The position numbers were made by a program, and so were the translations under genes. The notes beneath the pieces are model-generated. The model worked only from the letters and a program-made list of their open reading frames with translations. It searched no databases and was not told the DNA's origin. Below, piece after piece: positions 18,034 to 25,908 of a DNA stretch of 48,110 nucleotides. Every line of letters starts with the position of its first letter. Position 1 is the stretch's first letter. The stretch is from JAKASV01 sp963754845. Its GTDB lineage: Bacteria > Babelota > Babeliae > Babelales > Vermiphilaceae. The stretch is from the NCBI GenBank assembly GCA_963754845.1, contig CAVWHE010000005.1:1-48110 (forward strand), given 5' to 3'.

Positions 18034-19995
18034 TTGAAGCAGAGTTCACAGAAGAAGACTTTTTTTCTGCATGCGCCCTTTAAGCCGGCAGGGAGCCAAC
18101 CTGAGGCCATAGTACGATTAACGAAAGCGCGCCCGGGGGTTTCGACGCTCGTTGGCGTTACCGGGTCTGGCAAAACGTTTACGCTCGCCAACGTCATCGC
18201 CAACCAACACAAGCCCGTGCTCATCATGAGCCCCAACAAAACGCTTGCCGCCCAACTGTACGAAGAATTCTCCCTTTTTTTTCCCGAGAATAAAGTTTGT
18301 TACTTCGTGAGCTATTACGACTACTATCAACCTGAATCGTACCTGCCCGCACAAGACATCTACATTCCGAAGGAAACAAAAGTCAACAGCGAAATAGAGC
18401 GCCTCCGTATCGAAGCAACTGCCTCGATGATCAATCGCCACGACACGATCGTCATAGCGTCGGTTTCGTGCATTTATTCGCTCGGCAACCCCGCCGACTA
18501 TCGAAAGCTCGCCGTTTCCGTCAGGGTTGGGCAGGAACTCAGGCGTCAGGAATTCATCAAAAAACTCATTGCGATCCAGTATAAGCGTGATGAAATTGAC
18601 AGGGGCGCGCCGGGCACCATTCAAGCCTGCGGACCATCGGTTGAAGTCAACGTGCCGTATCAAAAAGAAAGCGTTCGCGTCGAATTTGCCGGAAATACGG
18701 TGAGCACGATCGAACTTATGAGCAAGCACAACAGAAGCTCCGTCATGAGCCTCGATAACGCCGTTATTTTGCCGGCCAAACACTTTGTGACGACCGATGA
18801 GAAAAAGAATGCGGCGTGTGCAAGCATCAGACGCGAACTTGATGCCTACGCCCCGACGGTTGAAAAGGAGCTCTATCGCGACCGCATTGTCAGGCGCGTC
18901 ATGCACGACCTTGAACTCATCAAAGAAATCGGTTACTGCTCGGGCATTGAAAATTATTCTGCCCACTTTGATGGACGCCACGTAGGACAACATCCCTACA
19001 ATCTCTTTGACTTTGTTGACGACTTTCTTCTCATCATCGACGAATCGCACATCGCCGTCCCCCAACTTCATGGCATGTACGCCGGCGACCGCGTACGCAA
19101 AAAAAATCTCATCGAATTTGGCTTCAGGCTTCCGTCGGCCTATGACAATCGGCCGCTTAAATTCGAAGAAGTTAAAGAATACTTTCGCGACGTAATTTTT
19201 GTGTCGGCGACGCCGGGAGATTATGAACTGGCATCATCGGCCGAGGCGGTCGAGCAATTTATCCGGCCAACGGGTCTTGTTGATCCGCCCATCGAAGTTC
19301 ACCCACGTGTTGGACAACTTGATCATCTTGTTGCACAGATAAGTGTTACCCGTGATGCCGGCTTCAGGTCACTTGTGACGGTGCTTACCAAAAAAATGGC
19401 CGAAGATCTTGCACGCTACCTCCAGGAGCGCCGCCTCAAAGTGTGTTATCTTCATAGCGAGCTCAAGACACAACAGCGAACCGAACTTCTTCAAAAACTG
19501 CGCAGCGGAGTCTTTGATTGCCTTGTCGGCGTCAACCTCCTTCGCGAGGGCCTCGATTTACCGGAAGTCGCACTTGTTGCTATCATGGACGCCGATGTCG
19601 AAAGTTTTCTCCGCGACAAACGGTCCCTCATCCAGACGATAGGGCGTGCAGCACGCAACACTGCGTCACGTGTGCTTATGTACGCGGACAAAATCACGAA
19701 ATCGATGCGGGCAGCAATCGACGAAACCGATCGACGTCGTACGATGCAGGAGGCTTTTAACGAAAAGCACGGCATAACCCCCACAACGGTCACGCGCGAT
19801 GTTACCAAGAGTATCATCAACATTCACAAGGCGAACATCTCTGCGTCTAAGAAACGCCGACAAGCTCAGGAAGGCAGCGGCAACGATATCATTGAACTTG
19901 AATGCGCCATGAATGAGGCCGCAGAACGCCTTGACTTTGAGGCGGCCATCGCCCTTCGCGAGAAGCTTCGACAGCTGCAAACCGAGGGACCCTAA
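18034..19995 (+). CDS. uvrB: UvrABC system protein B
   Basis: The damage-verifying helicase-like subunit of nucleotide excision repair, which works with UvrA and UvrC. A TTG start at 18034 is supported by GGAGGA about 12 bases upstream and by the family N-terminus (FxLHAPFKPAGSQPEAI). Walker A GVTGSGKT is at residues 41-48. The beta-hairpin region YYDYYQPESYLPAQDIYIPKE, the DESHIAVPQ box and helicase motifs (SATPGDYEL, GVNLLREGLDLPEV, QTIGRAARN) are all intact. A UVR coiled-coil motif (ERLDFEAAIALREKLRQL) ends the protein. Its 653 residues match the family. No uvrA or uvrC is in the window. Confidence 0.98.
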   Translation: MKQSSQKKTFFLHAPFKPAGSQPEAIVRLTKARPGVSTLVGVTGSGKTFTLANVIANQHKPVLIMSPNKTLAAQLYEEFSLFFPENKVCYFVSYYDYYQPESYLPAQDIYIPKETKVNSEIERLRIEATASMINRHDTIVIASVSCIYSLGNPADYRKLAVSVRVGQELRRQEFIKKLIAIQYKRDEIDRGAPGTIQACGPSVEVNVPYQKESVRVEFAGNTVSTIELMSKHNRSSVMSLDNAVILPAKHFVTTDEKKNAACASIRRELDAYAPTVEKELYRDRIVRRVMHDLELIKEIGYCSGIENYSAHFDGRHVGQHPYNLFDFVDDFLLIIDESHIAVPQLHGMYAGDRVRKKNLIEFGFRLPSAYDNRPLKFEEVKEYFRDVIFVSATPGDYELASSAEAVEQFIRPTGLVDPPIEVHPRVGQLDHLVAQISVTRDAGFRSLVTVLTKKMAEDLARYLQERRLKVCYLHSELKTQQRTELLQKLRSGVFDCLVGVNLLREGLDLPEVALVAIMDADVESFLRDKRSLIQTIGRAARNTASRVLMYADKITKSMRAAIDETDRRRTMQEAFNEKHGITPTTVTRDVTKSIINIHKANISASKKRRQAQEGSGNDIIELECAMNEAAERLDFEAAIALREKLRQLQTEGP

Positions 19996-20063
19996 ATATT
20001 TTTTCGCGGCACGTTGATGGGGAAGTTGAAGTTCTTTTTTCCTAGGTTGAGTCACAAATGTTC

Positions 20064-20092
20064 TTGACGGGCTTCGCTTGAGGGTGTAGAAA
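20064..20092 (+). promoter_or_regulatory. Promoter for the exported propeller protein
   Basis: TTGACG (20064-20069) and TAGAAA (20087-20092) with a 17-base spacer, about 50 bases before ATG 20143. The -35 box is identical to that of tmRNA. Confidence 0.5.
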
Positions 20093-20142
20093 AAGAAACG
20101 TTGCTGTGTCCCTTGTGTGTGGTTTTCGAAGGAGAAGCTTTT

Positions 20143-21699
20143 ATGAAAGTGACGTACCTTTTCTTCCGTCTTCCTGCCGTCGTTTTGTTTTTTATCGTGG
20201 CGAGTTGTCCAATAAACTGTGGAGAAATCGGTCTGTGCCCTGGATATGAAAAAGACATGCCGGTTGGCAACGAAGGTCTCACGTTGACCAATGAACACCT
20301 GCGTGGGACAATCGGAAGTCCAGGGGCTGCAAGCTGCCTCGTTGAGGCCAACAGACTCTTTGAGACGGATGTACTTTCTATCGGCGCTCCCGTGAATGCT
20401 GTTGCATGGCTGTGCCAAAAATTTGTACTCACCTGCAGCTCATGTGGAACACACGTTCATAACCGTGATCCCCTTGCTGCTCTGGCCGGCGACAGTGTCG
20501 ATGGAGCTGACGCACGTGTCTATGCCCTCAAGGGCGATCGCTTGTTTTTTGTCACGAGTACGTCAAGCGGCCTCCGCGCACTGAGCGCGGCATGGTGTGT
20601 CATCGAAGGCACTCCCTATCTCGCTCTTGGAGGACATGCCGACGAATATGGCAACAATGTCAAAGTGTTCAAGCTCAGCCCCATGTGCGTCGGGTGCCGT
20701 CCCCACCGGCTCTATGAACTCACGTGTGTCGGCAACTTCAGTCATGGTGCGCCGGTGCGCTCCGTTGCATGGCTGTGCCACGAGTGTCCGTCAGGCTCAG
20801 GAGACTACCTGCTTGCTATCGGCGGTGATGCTCCCCGGCACGATGGAGCAAGTGTTCGTGTTCTTGGGTTTGAGCGCAAAACTTCGAGTCTTTCGTGCCT
20901 GGGAAATTTCGTGCACGGAGCAGCTATCAACGCTGTTGCATGGTATACGTGCATACCGTGGAGTTACCCACTCCTTGCAGTCGGCGGCCAGGAATCGCCT
21001 GGTGAAAACCCGGTCAACATCAGGCTTCTTTCCTTTGCATGCAAGTATGGGAGGTTGGTACCCGTTACTGGCATCCTTGACCTGGGACCATGTGTCACGG
21101 CACTTACGTGGTTGGGCGGTCCATGTCCGCAGCTCATCACCGGCTCTCTCTGCACTCAAGCTGGTTCGAGCACGGCGCCAACTATAGCGTATTACAAATT
21201 TTTACCTCATAAAAACAGCCTCGTACTCTCTGCATGCAATGAAGTCGACGATGCCTCGTGCCACAGCGTTGACGCCCTTGCTTTGGTACCCGACAGCAGC
21301 CGTCCTCCGTGCTCCTATCTGACGGCGGGCCTTGAAATGACCGACGAAGACCATAACGGAGCAAAAAACTCCGACAATGCAGTGACATCGAAAGTGCTCG
21401 TGTATGCAAGGGAGAAAAGGCCAACGGGATCGGTGTGTCCACGAAGACTCGTGCCTGTCGCACAGAGTTGTCGTTTGGATGGTACCATCACGTCACTTGC
21501 GTGGTGCATGTCTCATGCAAGTTCCACGGCGTACCTCCTTGTGGGAATGGGCAAACGAAGTGTGTGTGGCAACGAAGATCCGGAGCATGAAGGTTGCACA
21601 TTCAAAGCCATACTTTATAAAGCCCGTTTTGTCTGTGATTCTGATCGATACGAGGCGCCCTCGTGTCAACGGACAGCCGATTCAATCGACGACGAATGA
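20143..21699 (+). CDS. Exported seven-repeat (propeller-like) Cys-rich protein
   Basis: A 518-residue protein with a signal peptide (MKVTYLFFRLPAVVLFFIVASCPINCG, possibly a lipoprotein). ATG 20143 is chosen because AAGGAGA precedes it. After an N-terminal stretch of about 75 residues, seven units follow: GAPVNAVAWLC, ALSAAWCV, HGAPVRSVAWLC, HGAAINAVAWYTC, GPCVTALTWL, SVDALALVP and GTITSLAWCM. Most are followed about 15-20 residues later by an L-A-x-GG/GD strand and a VRVY-like strand. This WD40-like rhythm suggests a seven-bladed beta-propeller with added cysteines. It is homologous to the C-terminal 420 residues of the 2276-5779 protein and to the two propeller genes at 43-47.6 kb. Ligand and location are unknown. 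Confidence 0.82.
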   Translation: MKVTYLFFRLPAVVLFFIVASCPINCGEIGLCPGYEKDMPVGNEGLTLTNEHLRGTIGSPGAASCLVEANRLFETDVLSIGAPVNAVAWLCQKFVLTCSSCGTHVHNRDPLAALAGDSVDGADARVYALKGDRLFFVTSTSSGLRALSAAWCVIEGTPYLALGGHADEYGNNVKVFKLSPMCVGCRPHRLYELTCVGNFSHGAPVRSVAWLCHECPSGSGDYLLAIGGDAPRHDGASVRVLGFERKTSSLSCLGNFVHGAAINAVAWYTCIPWSYPLLAVGGQESPGENPVNIRLLSFACKYGRLVPVTGILDLGPCVTALTWLGGPCPQLITGSLCTQAGSSTAPTIAYYKFLPHKNSLVLSACNEVDDASCHSVDALALVPDSSRPPCSYLTAGLEMTDEDHNGAKNSDNAVTSKVLVYAREKRPTGSVCPRRLVPVAQSCRLDGTITSLAWCMSHASSTAYLLVGMGKRSVCGNEDPEHEGCTFKAILYKARFVCDSDRYEAPSCQRTADSIDDE

Positions 21700-21726
21700 T
21701 GCTGCCTGCGTGAAGTTTTGTGTGAG

Positions 21727-22905
21727 CTAGAAAATTTCAGGATCCAAAACTTCAAGACTGGCAAACGGCATATGGGCGAGGTACGTGAGAGTAGCGCCGC
21801 CTCCCGTTGAGCAAAAAGTCATGGCACGCGAAAAGCCACAAAGTTCGGCCGCTGCGACGGTTTGGCCTCCACCGATAATGGTGCGTGCCTGGTGCGCGTG
21901 TGCCATGGCTTGCAAAATTGCCCGCGCACCAGCAAGAGTCTCGTACCGTTCGAGAAATCCGGCAAGTCCGTTATAAAATACCGTCCCGGCTTGATGAATT
22001 TCGCTGGCGTAGGCGCGCGCGGTACGTGGGCCGATACTCACGCCTACGTCGCCTGGTTCTATAACGCCGGTACGTGTTATTGAAAGTTGACCCTCGAGAG
22101 TTCCGCGGGCAACCTGATAATCGAGAGGTACACGGACTGGTACGTTGGCACGTTGTGCTTTTTCCAGGAGCGTGGCGCAGGCTTCGATATCGCGCGCATC
22201 AATGTGCGACATGCCAACGCGCCCACCCGAGGCGGCCGCGCACGCACAAGCAAAGGCAGGTACCACGAGGAGCACGTCGACTTTGTCAAGCATGTGTTCG
22301 ATACGTTGTGCCTTGTCGTGCACTTTAGATCCGCCCACGATGAGCACAAAGGGCCGCGGGGCGTCGCACACGAGTTTGTTGAGTTCATGCACTTCGTCTT
22401 CGACAAGAAGCCCGATACCCCGTGCGCGGGGATCAAAATAGGTGGGAACGAGCGTGAGCGATGTGTCGGCGCGATGGAGAGCGGCAAAGGCGTCATTAAC
22501 GTAAAAATCACCCAGTGAAGCGAGTTCGCGGGCAAAGTTATCATCGGCCATGAGCTCCCCCTGAAAAAAGCGGAGGTTTTCAAGAAGAACGAAAGGCTCG
22601 CTTGCCCTAGCGCGTGCTTCATCGCATGTTTTCGCAAAGGCAACACGATAGCCATTGTGTGAAAACCACGGCACGAGGTTGCGCATCGAAAGAGCTGGTT
22701 CTTGAGCGACCGGCCTGCCACGATGCGATGCAAGGACAATGCGCCCACCGCGCCCAAGGATGGCATCGATGGTTGTGCACGCGCGATGGAGTTTGAAGTC
22801 GAAGATTTTACCGCCCTGGCCGCGCGGAACATTGAGGTCAGCGCGCACAAAAACACGCCTGCCACCGTAATGCCATGTTGTAACCCGCGATCGTAGTCTG
22901 TACAT
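21727..22905 (-). CDS. pgk: Phosphoglycerate kinase
   Basis: The ATP-forming step of lower glycolysis, converting 1,3-bisphosphoglycerate and ADP to 3-phosphoglycerate and ATP. ATG at 22905 is chosen because GAGGTGA lies just upstream; an in-frame ATG at 22923 lacks this. Family motifs are VFVRADLNVP, SHRGRP (usually SHLGRP), NDAFAALHRADTS (usually NDAFGTAHRAHAS), GGSKVHDK (usually GGAKVSDK), GGGQTVAAA (usually GGGDS/T) and STGGGATL. At 392 residues it is complete, but motif changes make it a divergent member. It converges with the exported propeller gene, with a gap of only 27 bases and no visible terminator. Confidence 0.95.
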   Translation of the reverse strand: MYRLRSRVTTWHYGGRRVFVRADLNVPRGQGGKIFDFKLHRACTTIDAILGRGGRIVLASHRGRPVAQEPALSMRNLVPWFSHNGYRVAFAKTCDEARARASEPFVLLENLRFFQGELMADDNFARELASLGDFYVNDAFAALHRADTSLTLVPTYFDPRARGIGLLVEDEVHELNKLVCDAPRPFVLIVGGSKVHDKAQRIEHMLDKVDVLLVVPAFACACAAASGGRVGMSHIDARDIEACATLLEKAQRANVPVRVPLDYQVARGTLEGQLSITRTGVIEPGDVGVSIGPRTARAYASEIHQAGTVFYNGLAGFLERYETLAGARAILQAMAHAHQARTIIGGGQTVAAAELCGFSRAMTFCSTGGGATLTYLAHMPFASLEVLDPEIF

Positions 22906-23059
22906 GATTTTCACCTCACACATTCATCCCGCGTCCTACGCCACACTCAAGACGACGGAGGTACGGGGCGCGATGGTCTCCTGGCAACCTGTTATTCTGA
23001 GCTCATCTTAGCCTCCTTTTTTTTCAAATACACTGGTCTAATTTCCGGCCGTTCATCAT

Positions 23060-23095
23060 AGGCCAACGGAAGTTACCCATTGGCCTGCCTTTTTT
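23060..23095 (+). terminator. Orphan intrinsic terminator-like hairpin
   Basis: AGGCCAA (23060-23066) pairs perfectly with TTGGCCT (23080-23086) around a 13-base loop, and six T residues follow at 23090-23095. No plus-strand gene ends nearby, so it may end an unannotated small transcript from 22924-23060 or be fortuitous. Confidence 0.45.
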
Positions 23096-23214
23096 ATGTG
23101 TACCTCGAGCACCAGAGTACTCAAATTCCCCCGGCACTTACCGAGTAACGCTTTTGTTGCACCCCCCACCTCGGTGCGGCTCAAATACAACGCAATTGCA
23201 ATCAAAACCCTCCC

Positions 23215-23255
23215 CAGAATGCCCTGTGCGGGCGGCACCACGGGGGGTTGGCCGT
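23215..23255. repeat. REP-like dispersed intergenic repeat, partial copy
   Basis: The segment CAGAATGCCCTGTGCGGGCG followed by GCACCACGGGGGGTTG matches the core of the repeat at 47.8-48.1 kb (GAATGCCCTAYGCGGGC...GGCACCAAAGGGAGGGTTG). The GCCC...GGGC arms can form a short hairpin. Confidence 0.65.
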
Positions 23256-23348
23256 GAAACCACCACTTGAATTATTTTGTTACTCGTGTAAATTACAAGA
23301 TAAGGAGTGTGGTTTCTTGCGATATTAGCGATTTCCAGGAGCGTGTAT

Positions 23349-24263
23349 ATGAGATACGCGAAGCCGAGCGTCATCATGGTTTTGGGCTGGATTTTGAGTT
23401 CAGCATCAAGTAGTGATACGCAGGAGGGTGTCGTTCGAGGAGCCGCGGCATCGCTTGATGACGTTAGACCCGCTGTGTGCGTTATTTTTGATCTCGGCGG
23501 CGTTCTTCTGAAGACAAGTCAACTTGCCGTCGCCAACGATGTTGGCATTGTAACGCTTGCGCGTTATATGCTCAGGAATATGAAAAACCCCCGCACTGCC
23601 CTTTTTGAACTCCTTGACACAGTGCCGTCCTTCACGGAGACTCCCATACGCCCGCTCGACGAAAACGGTGAACCCCTGCCGGGTCTCATGTGCGATTGGC
23701 TCAAGGGTGCATCGTCGCACGCCATACTTACGCGCCTACGATCCGCCACGGATCCATCGAACACGCTGTTCAAAATTGCCGCGTCAATCTTTGACGGCAA
23801 AAGGATGTCAGACGCACACACAATTATTCCCCGTGGCCTTGCCTTCGTCGATGAGTGCCTTCAAAAAGGGTTTTCGGTGTATATAATTTCAAACTGGGAT
23901 GCGGAATCATTTGCCCACATGTATCGACGAAATCCCGAGTTTTTCAAAAGGTTCTCTGGCATCGTCCTTTCCGGTCACTGCGGACTCGTTAAACCTGATC
24001 CTGAAATTTTCAAGTACGCCCTTTCGGCATTTGGCCTTGACCCGGAAACATGTTTTTTCTTCGACGATCAACAAAAAAATGTGGATGCTGCGCGCACACT
24101 CGGCATAGAGGGGACGAGGGTTGCGCCCGGATGGAGAGGGGAGCCAGATTTTGGTCGTGCACGTTCTGCCTTTGTCGCATGGTACAACGCCCTGAAAAAG
24201 AGCTCAAAAAAAGATGAAAGTCAGGCGCTGTGCTTCTCCACAAGGCCCGCGATCGCTTCTTGA
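23349..24263 (+). CDS. HAD-superfamily hydrolase with a signal-peptide-like N-terminus
   Basis: A phosphatase-type HAD protein of 304 residues. ATG 23349 follows CCAGGAG at normal spacing. Motif I is FDLGGVLL near residue 46, motif II IISNWD, motif III LVKPDPEIF (Lys) and motif IV FFFDDQQKNVDAA, so the catalytic set is complete. The spacing resembles the HAD-IA 'haloacid dehalogenase/epoxide hydrolase' branch. The first 25 residues (KPSVIMVLGWILSSASSS) look like a signal peptide, which is odd because most HAD enzymes are cytoplasmic. The substrate is not readable from sequence. Confidence 0.85.
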   Translation: MRYAKPSVIMVLGWILSSASSSDTQEGVVRGAAASLDDVRPAVCVIFDLGGVLLKTSQLAVANDVGIVTLARYMLRNMKNPRTALFELLDTVPSFTETPIRPLDENGEPLPGLMCDWLKGASSHAILTRLRSATDPSNTLFKIAASIFDGKRMSDAHTIIPRGLAFVDECLQKGFSVYIISNWDAESFAHMYRRNPEFFKRFSGIVLSGHCGLVKPDPEIFKYALSAFGLDPETCFFFDDQQKNVDAARTLGIEGTRVAPGWRGEPDFGRARSAFVAWYNALKKSSKKDESQALCFSTRPAIAS

Positions 24264-24447
24264 CATTTGTGGCGTGGTTGCCATACTCAAGTGCGTGATT
24301 ATGAGGTTGATCACGGCGTCCCTTTTGTTTACCACGTTGTGTGCGAGCCCTGCGTTTCTGGGTTCCCTTTGGGTGTTTTTCGTTGAGATTAAGATTAAAC
24401 CTGAGGGCGTTGTCGATCACGGGAATTATGAAACTGAGGATTACGCG

Positions 24448-24705
24448 ATGGCGACAAGTAAAACTGGTGGTTCTACGCAAAACAGCCGTGATAGTCACAG
24501 TAAACGGCTTGGTGTCAAGCTCTTTGATGGCCAGCACGTGCGTGGCGGATGCATTATAGTCCGTCAACGTGGGACGCACATTCATCCTGGTCCCGGCGTC
24601 GGTCGCGGCGGTGATGATACGCTTTTTGTTAAAAAACAGGGAATTCTTAGATTTTTCCGTGGTCGTCAGGGCCGTCATTATGTTTCGGTCGTACAAACGC
24701 CGTAG
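24448..24705 (+). CDS. rpmA: 50S ribosomal protein L27
   Basis: A protein of the large ribosomal subunit near the peptidyl transferase centre. The 85-residue sequence fits the family throughout: MATSKTGGSTQNSRDSHSKR, LGVKLFDGQ, IIVRQRGTHIHPG and a Phe-rich C-terminus. ATG 24448 has TGAGGA upstream. The same frame stays open upstream to ATG 24301 and would add a 49-residue hydrophobic extension, but no ribosome site supports it. The usual partner rplU (L21) is not adjacent. The 184 bases between the HAD gene and this one show no other gene. Confidence 0.97.
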   Translation: MATSKTGGSTQNSRDSHSKRLGVKLFDGQHVRGGCIIVRQRGTHIHPGPGVGRGGDDTLFVKKQGILRFFRGRQGRHYVSVVQTP

Positions 24706-24711
24706 TCCGCT

Positions 24712-24739
24712 TTGATGACGAACGTTCGTGATGTATACT
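24712..24739 (+). promoter_or_regulatory. Promoter for secF
   Basis: TTGATG (24712-24717) and TATACT (24734-24739) with a 16-base spacer lie between rpmA and secF, about 90 bases before the secF ATG. The spacer holds the palindrome AACGTT. Confidence 0.6.
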
Positions 24740-24827
24740 GTTTCTTGCCGCGTGGCATGTGTGTGGGGTTTTTAGATTTGGTTGTCGGTAGCTCGTGCGC
24801 ACTTCGTGTGGAGTTTTGGGGAGTGTC

Positions 24828-25712
24828 ATGATTGATTTTTTGAAGGCAAGGTGGGCCTGCGCCGCGTTTTCCATCTTTATCTTTGTAAGTTTCGTCGCTG
24901 GCTTTCTTTACAAACGTGCAACGAAAGGGTCCGCCTTCGAGTACGCACTTGATTTTACGGGAGGTACCGAGGCTAGTTTCAAATTTGTACGTCCTGTATC
25001 GACCGTCGATGTCAGAAGAATCCTCAGCGAAGGTGGTTGGCCTAACGCAGTTGTACGCGAGTTCTCCTCTGCTGAAGAAATCGTTGTGCGCGTCAAGGAG
25101 TTCACGAACGATGCCAAAGGTCTTGCTGAACGTATGCGTGAAGTTATAAGCAAGGCGATGCCCGATAATCCTGTGGCGCTCATCGGCGGTGAAGCCGTTG
25201 GCGAGAGCGTCGGTTCTGTTCTGCGCTCAAATTCAGTGTATGCTGTTGTACTCTCGATTCTTGCCATCCTTCTTTATTTGGCTTTCCGCTTCTGGTCGCT
25301 CGCCTTCGGCATGGGTGCCGTCGTTGCCCTCGTGCACGACACCATCGTCATGCTCGGCGCCTGCATGTTTCTCAACATAGAAATATCCATGACGGTCATA
25401 GGAGCCATTCTTGCACTTCTCGGTTATTCGAATAACGATACCATCGTAAATTTTTCACAGATACGAAAAAACGTGAAAGCTTTGCATGGATCGTCGCTCT
25501 ATGACATCATAAATACGAGCGTCAATCAGATGCTTCGCCGAACCATTTTGACAAGTTTTGCCACGGCGCTTACGGTTATGTCCATGCTTGTTTTTGGTGG
25601 CGCAGCCCTGCGCGACTTTTCGCTCGTGTTCCTCATAGGAATAATCTTTGGGACCTATTCGTCTATATATATCGCAAGTCCCATTGTCATGTGGTTTTAT
25701 CGAGAAAGCTAA
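24828..25712 (+). CDS. secF: Protein translocase subunit SecF
   Basis: A membrane partner of SecD that uses the proton gradient to help Sec-exported proteins leave the channel. The 294-residue protein has an N-terminal membrane segment (CAAFSIFIFVSFVAGFLY), then a periplasmic domain with the conserved DFTGG. Five further membrane segments follow from about residue 135, with VALVHDTIVMLGACMF and GYSNNDTIVNFSQIRKN (usually GYSLNDTIVVFDRIREN). ATG 24828 is preceded by GGGGAG. SecD is not adjacent, unlike in most genomes. With many large exported proteins nearby, an active Sec pathway is expected. Confidence 0.96.
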   Translation: MIDFLKARWACAAFSIFIFVSFVAGFLYKRATKGSAFEYALDFTGGTEASFKFVRPVSTVDVRRILSEGGWPNAVVREFSSAEEIVVRVKEFTNDAKGLAERMREVISKAMPDNPVALIGGEAVGESVGSVLRSNSVYAVVLSILAILLYLAFRFWSLAFGMGAVVALVHDTIVMLGACMFLNIEISMTVIGAILALLGYSNNDTIVNFSQIRKNVKALHGSSLYDIINTSVNQMLRRTILTSFATALTVMSMLVFGGAALRDFSLVFLIGIIFGTYSSIYIASPIVMWFYRES

Positions 25713-25908
25713 AAAAGATTACTTTGCGTCGCACACACATCTGAAAAAGTTTGTGACACATGTGCCGTGTGTGCCGGCAAAATCATAGGCGTGACGGACG
25801 TCTCGGCGTCTCGTGGTGCCCTCTCTCTCTTTTCATGTAACGGAGTCAAATACAGTGTTTCTACAACCGTACAACATTCACGTCCCAACGATAGTTTAAG
25901 GGGTATTG

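Noticed and set aside
18118..19071. A 317-residue minus-strand open frame inside uvrB
   Set aside because: Shadow of the strongly conserved uvrB sequence.
24301..24447. A signal-peptide-like N-terminal extension on ribosomal protein L27
   Set aside because: The frame is open by chance. ATG 24448 has a Shine-Dalgarno site and matches the normal L27 N-terminus.
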